Positions 48,340 to 64,000 of a stretch of 64,000 nt of DNA are shown piece after piece. A program made the translations under genes and the position numbers. Each line of letters opens with the position of its first letter. Position 1 is the stretch's first letter. The DNA comes from Orientallactaga sibirica (lineage: Eukaryota > Chordata > Mammalia > Rodentia > Dipodidae): the NCBI GenBank assembly GCA_036365145.1, contig JAEOAD010002279.1:3715001-3779000 (forward strand), written 5' to 3'. The notes beneath the pieces were generated by a model. The model did no database searches. It was not told the origin of the DNA and worked only from the letters and a program-made list of their open reading frames with translations.

Positions 48340-48720
48340 TATGGTGGTTTGACTCTGGGACATCCCGGCAGCCTCATTGAGAGTTGAGAGGTAGGGCCCC
48401 TCTGAAGGACGTGTGTTGCTTGCGGAGGAGGGCCTTGGAGTGTTGTTATAGCCTTGTCCCACTTGCCAGAGTTAGCTCACTTTTGCTAATCCTGTCCTGG
48501 CACCGAGATGAAAGTGAAAACCTGAGATAAACCCTTTCCTTCCCTGCTTTTCTGACTGCATGTTTTGTCCCAGCAACTGCTACATCCATGCACGTGGGCT
48601 CTGCTCCCATGCCCACTCGCCTCCCTGTGGGGTCCACATTCCGTCATCACTCCACTGAGGACCAAGCCAAAACATGAGTTTGGGGGGGGGAATAAATCAC
48701 ATTCAAACCATAGCAGCTTC
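48340..48720 (+). repeat. second URR1-like DNA-transposon relic
   Basis: 'atggtggtttgactctggg ... ggagggccttggagtgttg ... ttttgtcccagcaact' shares the order of motifs with the 47,305 element but is more diverged. Family name tentative. Confidence 0.35.
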
Positions 48721-48772
48721 CAGGTCTTCATTTAACATCTCAAAGAATTCTTGAGTTAAGAATCCGTTTTAG

Positions 48773-48882
48773 GGGTTGGCGAGATGGCTCAGTGGTTAAA
48801 GTGCTCGCTTTGAAAGCCTGGATTCGATTCCCCAGCACCATGTGGAACCAGATTTACAAAGTGGCACATGCATCTGGAATTC

Positions 48883-48914
<32 letters not shown>

Positions 48915-49092
48915 AAATAAATAAATAAACCTTTTTTTTGTTTTTGTTTTTGTCAAGGTAGGGTCTCACTCCAGCCCAGGCTGACCTGGAATTCACTATG
49001 TAGTCTCAGGGTGGCCTGGAACTCACAGCGATTCTCCTATCTCTGTCCCCCAAGTGCCGGTATTAAAGGCGTGTGCCACCACGCCCGGCTTG
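48773..49092. repeat. shortened B2-like SINE and B1
   Basis: B2-like plus 48,773-48,930 with (TC)n and (AATA)n; B1 minus 48,935-49,092. Confidence 0.75.
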
Positions 49093-49877
49093 AGACTGAG
49101 TTTTCTAAAGCTGACATCTGCCCACGTCTCTCGTCTCTCAGTACCCCACCATGCCTTCCTGCTATCCTTTGGATGAAGGCTCCCTTCCTCACACAGCCTC
49201 CAAGGCCCCAGTGGCCTAACACTTGCCTGCGTCCCCTCTCTACAGACTCCATCTCATTGTGAATCTGCAGTTGGTCCTCTGTCCTGCGTACCTTGTACCC
49301 ATCTATAGATGCTCAACCACGTGGCCATCTTTCCCAACCCCCGCCCCGGGAGGTCTCTCCTCTGACACCCCAAGCCCCAGCTGACCCGTTGTGCCTTCTT
49401 GGGATGCCAGTTGTCATCCCTCCCTCTCGGTGTTTTTAAATGTCTCTGAAACGTTCATTTCCACTCCTTTCCCAACCTTGGCACCTTTGTCATGGGTGGG
49501 GATGTTTAGCATCATGCCTAATGCCTGGCCTCTACCCACCAGAATATAAAAGCATCCACACCCTTGGGAGGTAACAGCCAGAAAAGTCTACAGACATTGT
49601 GTTCAGTGCTTTCTAAGGGTCAGAGGTACCCCTGGTTGAGAACCTGCATCAGCCCGTGATGGTTAGGGCCCGGGACTGCACAGCCTCTGTTCTGCATCGC
49701 TGGCCCCAGAGGACTCCACAAACGTCTGTAGACTTCAGTGGTGAGCTGGTTGTTTTGGACCGTAGAGTTCTAACCTACCATGCGCAACTTCCTGGATTTG
49801 CTCCCCGGCACCAAATACACCGAATGTAGTAGCACATGCTTGTAAGTCACAGCACTTGGAAGATCAAGAATTTGGCT
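49093..49877. other. low-copy intergenic sequence between MROH7 and TTC4
   Basis: About 785 bp without SINEs or recognisable genes. Any MROH7-TTC4 read-through transcript would cross it as intron. Confidence 0.5.
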
Positions 49878-50670
49878 TCAGGGGCTGGAGAGATGGCTTA
49901 GCGGTTAAGGCGCCTGCCTCCTAAGCCTAAGAACACTGGTTCCAATCTCCAGGTCCCACGTTTAGCCAGATGCAGTGACGCAAGGGTGCAATGCCGCATT
50001 TGACCACAAGAGGGCGCATGCATCTTTCATTCACAGCAGCTGAGAGACTGCTGGCTCGCCCATCTCTATCTGTCTTCCTCTCCCTCTGTCTCTCTGCAAA
50101 AATAAATACAATAATAAAAAATAAAACAAAGGACCCAGGTTTGATTCTGCAGGACCCACATACTGGAGATGCACAAGGTGGCGCATGCATCTTGAGTTCA
50201 TGTGCAGGAGCTGAGGGCCCTGGTGCACCCATTCTCTCTCAAATAAAGTAAAAAATAAAAATAAAATAAAGTTGGCTTCATAGCACATTCAAAACCAGCC
50301 TGGGTGGCACGAGACCCTGTCTCAAGGAAAGAATTAGTGGTAGGCAATCACTGGACAAAGATTCAAGTACTGGCACTCAGAGAAAGGGGTTTTGAGATGT
50401 GCCTGATGTGATGGGGTGAAGAGAATCTATTTTCTCCCACTTTCCCTTCCCCACTCAAATTCTCCCCTCTGCTGTCATGGAAGAAGAGAAAACTGATATT
50501 CCCATAAACTCACTGGGTGGGAGCCGGCTGTGGAGGCGCACACCTTTCATCCCAGCGCTCGGGAGGCAGAGGTAGGAGGGTTGCCATGAGTTCAAGGCCA
50601 CCCTGAGATTACATAGTGAATTCCAGGTCAGCCTGGGCTAGAGCGACACCCTACCTCAGGGGGGAAAAAA
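49878..50670 (+). repeat. SINEs downstream of MROH7
   Basis: Type B plus 49,880-50,105 with a one-mismatch CTCF-like site at 50,004-50,017; headless type A plus 50,130-50,272; B1 plus 50,522-50,668. 50,273-50,521 is low-copy. Confidence 0.8.
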
Positions 50671-50817
50671 AAAAAACTTACTGGATCCTTGGGAAAGCCA
50701 CTTCACCTCTGAGATTATGTTTCCCCAGACACACACACACACCAGACCACACAGCCTGTATGCATCAGTAAGTGTCGACAGAGACAACAAAATAAGGTGA
50801 TAATCCTTTCCCAGGTT

Positions 50818-51170
50818 CTTCTCAACAGGGTGGAGGCTACACAGAGCCCAGGGTGCCCACAGATCCTTCTCAAAGTGGAGGCTACGCAGAGCCCAGGGTG
50901 CCCGCAGATCCTTCTCAAAGTGGTGGCTACAGAGTCCAGGGTGCCTGCAGATCCTTCTCAAAGTGGAGGCTACACCGAGTCCAGGGTACTCGCAGGTCCT
51001 TCTAAAAGTGGAGGCTACACCGAGTCCGGGATGCCCGCAGATCCTTCTCAAAGTGGTGGCTACAGAGTCCAGGGTGCCTGCAGATCCTTCTCAAAGTGGA
51101 GGCTACACAGAGTCCAGGGTACCCGCAGGTCCTTCTCAAGGTGGAGGCTACGCAGAGCCCAGGGTACCTC
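50818..51170 (+). repeat. 45-bp minisatellite just 3' of the MROH7 stop, eight copies
   Basis: Units begin cttctcaaagtggaggctac, mostly 45 bp; the third and sixth units are a 43-bp variant with 'gtggtggctacagagtcc'. Variant order (long, long, short, long, long, short, long, long) shows a higher-order period of three. Lies 67 bp beyond the MROH7 stop codon, so probably in its 3'UTR on the opposite strand. Confidence 0.92.
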
Positions 51171-51236
51171 CCATTAGGAAGTGGTCCAGATTGGTGCAGA
51201 GGGTGACCACACAGCACAGAGGAGTGAGACGGCCCT

Positions 51237-64000
<12,764 letters not shown>

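Noticed and set aside
48068..48352. Lys/Gly/Arg/Glu repeat protein and its Phe/Leu/Ser mirror
   Set aside because: Shadow of the (GGAAA)n purine tract.
50797..51177. 126-codon repeat protein (VEATQSPGCPQILLK-like) on the plus strand and mirror frames on the minus
   Set aside because: Produced by the 45-bp minisatellite, whose unit is a multiple of three; open on both strands.

Overview
The window is nuclear DNA of a rodent. B1 (7SL-derived) and B2-like (tRNA-derived) SINEs occur about every 400-500 bp, the genes have GT/AG introns, and the gene order TTC22 - PARS2 - TTC4 - MROH7 is the conserved mammalian block known from human 1p32. The particular B2-like elements (head 'ggctggagagatggcttag', tail of (CT)n then (AATA)n) look to me like those of a jerboa (Dipodidae, for example Jaculus). 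That species call is from memory of the repeat type and is only moderately secure.

Layout. 1-3.6 kb: the last two coding exons of TTC22 (+). 6.7-15.05 kb: PARS2 (+), with a GC-rich promoter and non-coding first exon near 6.75-6.96 kb, an intron filled with SINEs, one coding exon at 12.73-14.19 kb carrying an apparent 1-base deletion, and a 3'UTR ending at an AATAAA at 15,030. 16.04-17.68 kb: a decayed processed copy of HSPD1. 17.7-26.1 kb: intergenic DNA with a 57-bp x3 tandem repeat, a 2.06-kb tandem duplication and (CCCTAT)n arrays. 26.86-45.28 kb: TTC4 (-); nine of ten expected coding exons are found and the expected sixth is not. 45.28-45.72 kb: TTC4 promoter with an eight-copy 41-bp minisatellite. 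45.7-51.2 kb: intergenic repeats. 51.24-64 kb: the last nine coding exons of MROH7 (-), which continues beyond the right edge; a 45-bp minisatellite lies just past its stop codon.

The four genes are not one pathway. TTC22 is a TPR protein of unknown job, PARS2 charges mitochondrial tRNA-Pro, TTC4 is a TPR co-chaperone of Hsp90/Hsp70, and MROH7 is a HEAT-repeat protein of unknown function. MROH7 and TTC4 lie head to tail on the same strand, as in human, where read-through transcripts of the pair are known.

For the hunt, the strongest signals are: the missing, frame-neutral TTC4 exon; the PARS2 frameshift; a CTCF-like 14-mer carried by one SINE body type (14 exact copies here); and the GC-box minisatellite against the TTC4 start codon, which is also open in frame with TTC4. 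I found no RNA gene, CRISPR array, virus or new multi-gene system. All homology statements are from recognition of the translated sequence, without database search. SINE ends are approximate (about +/-15 bp).
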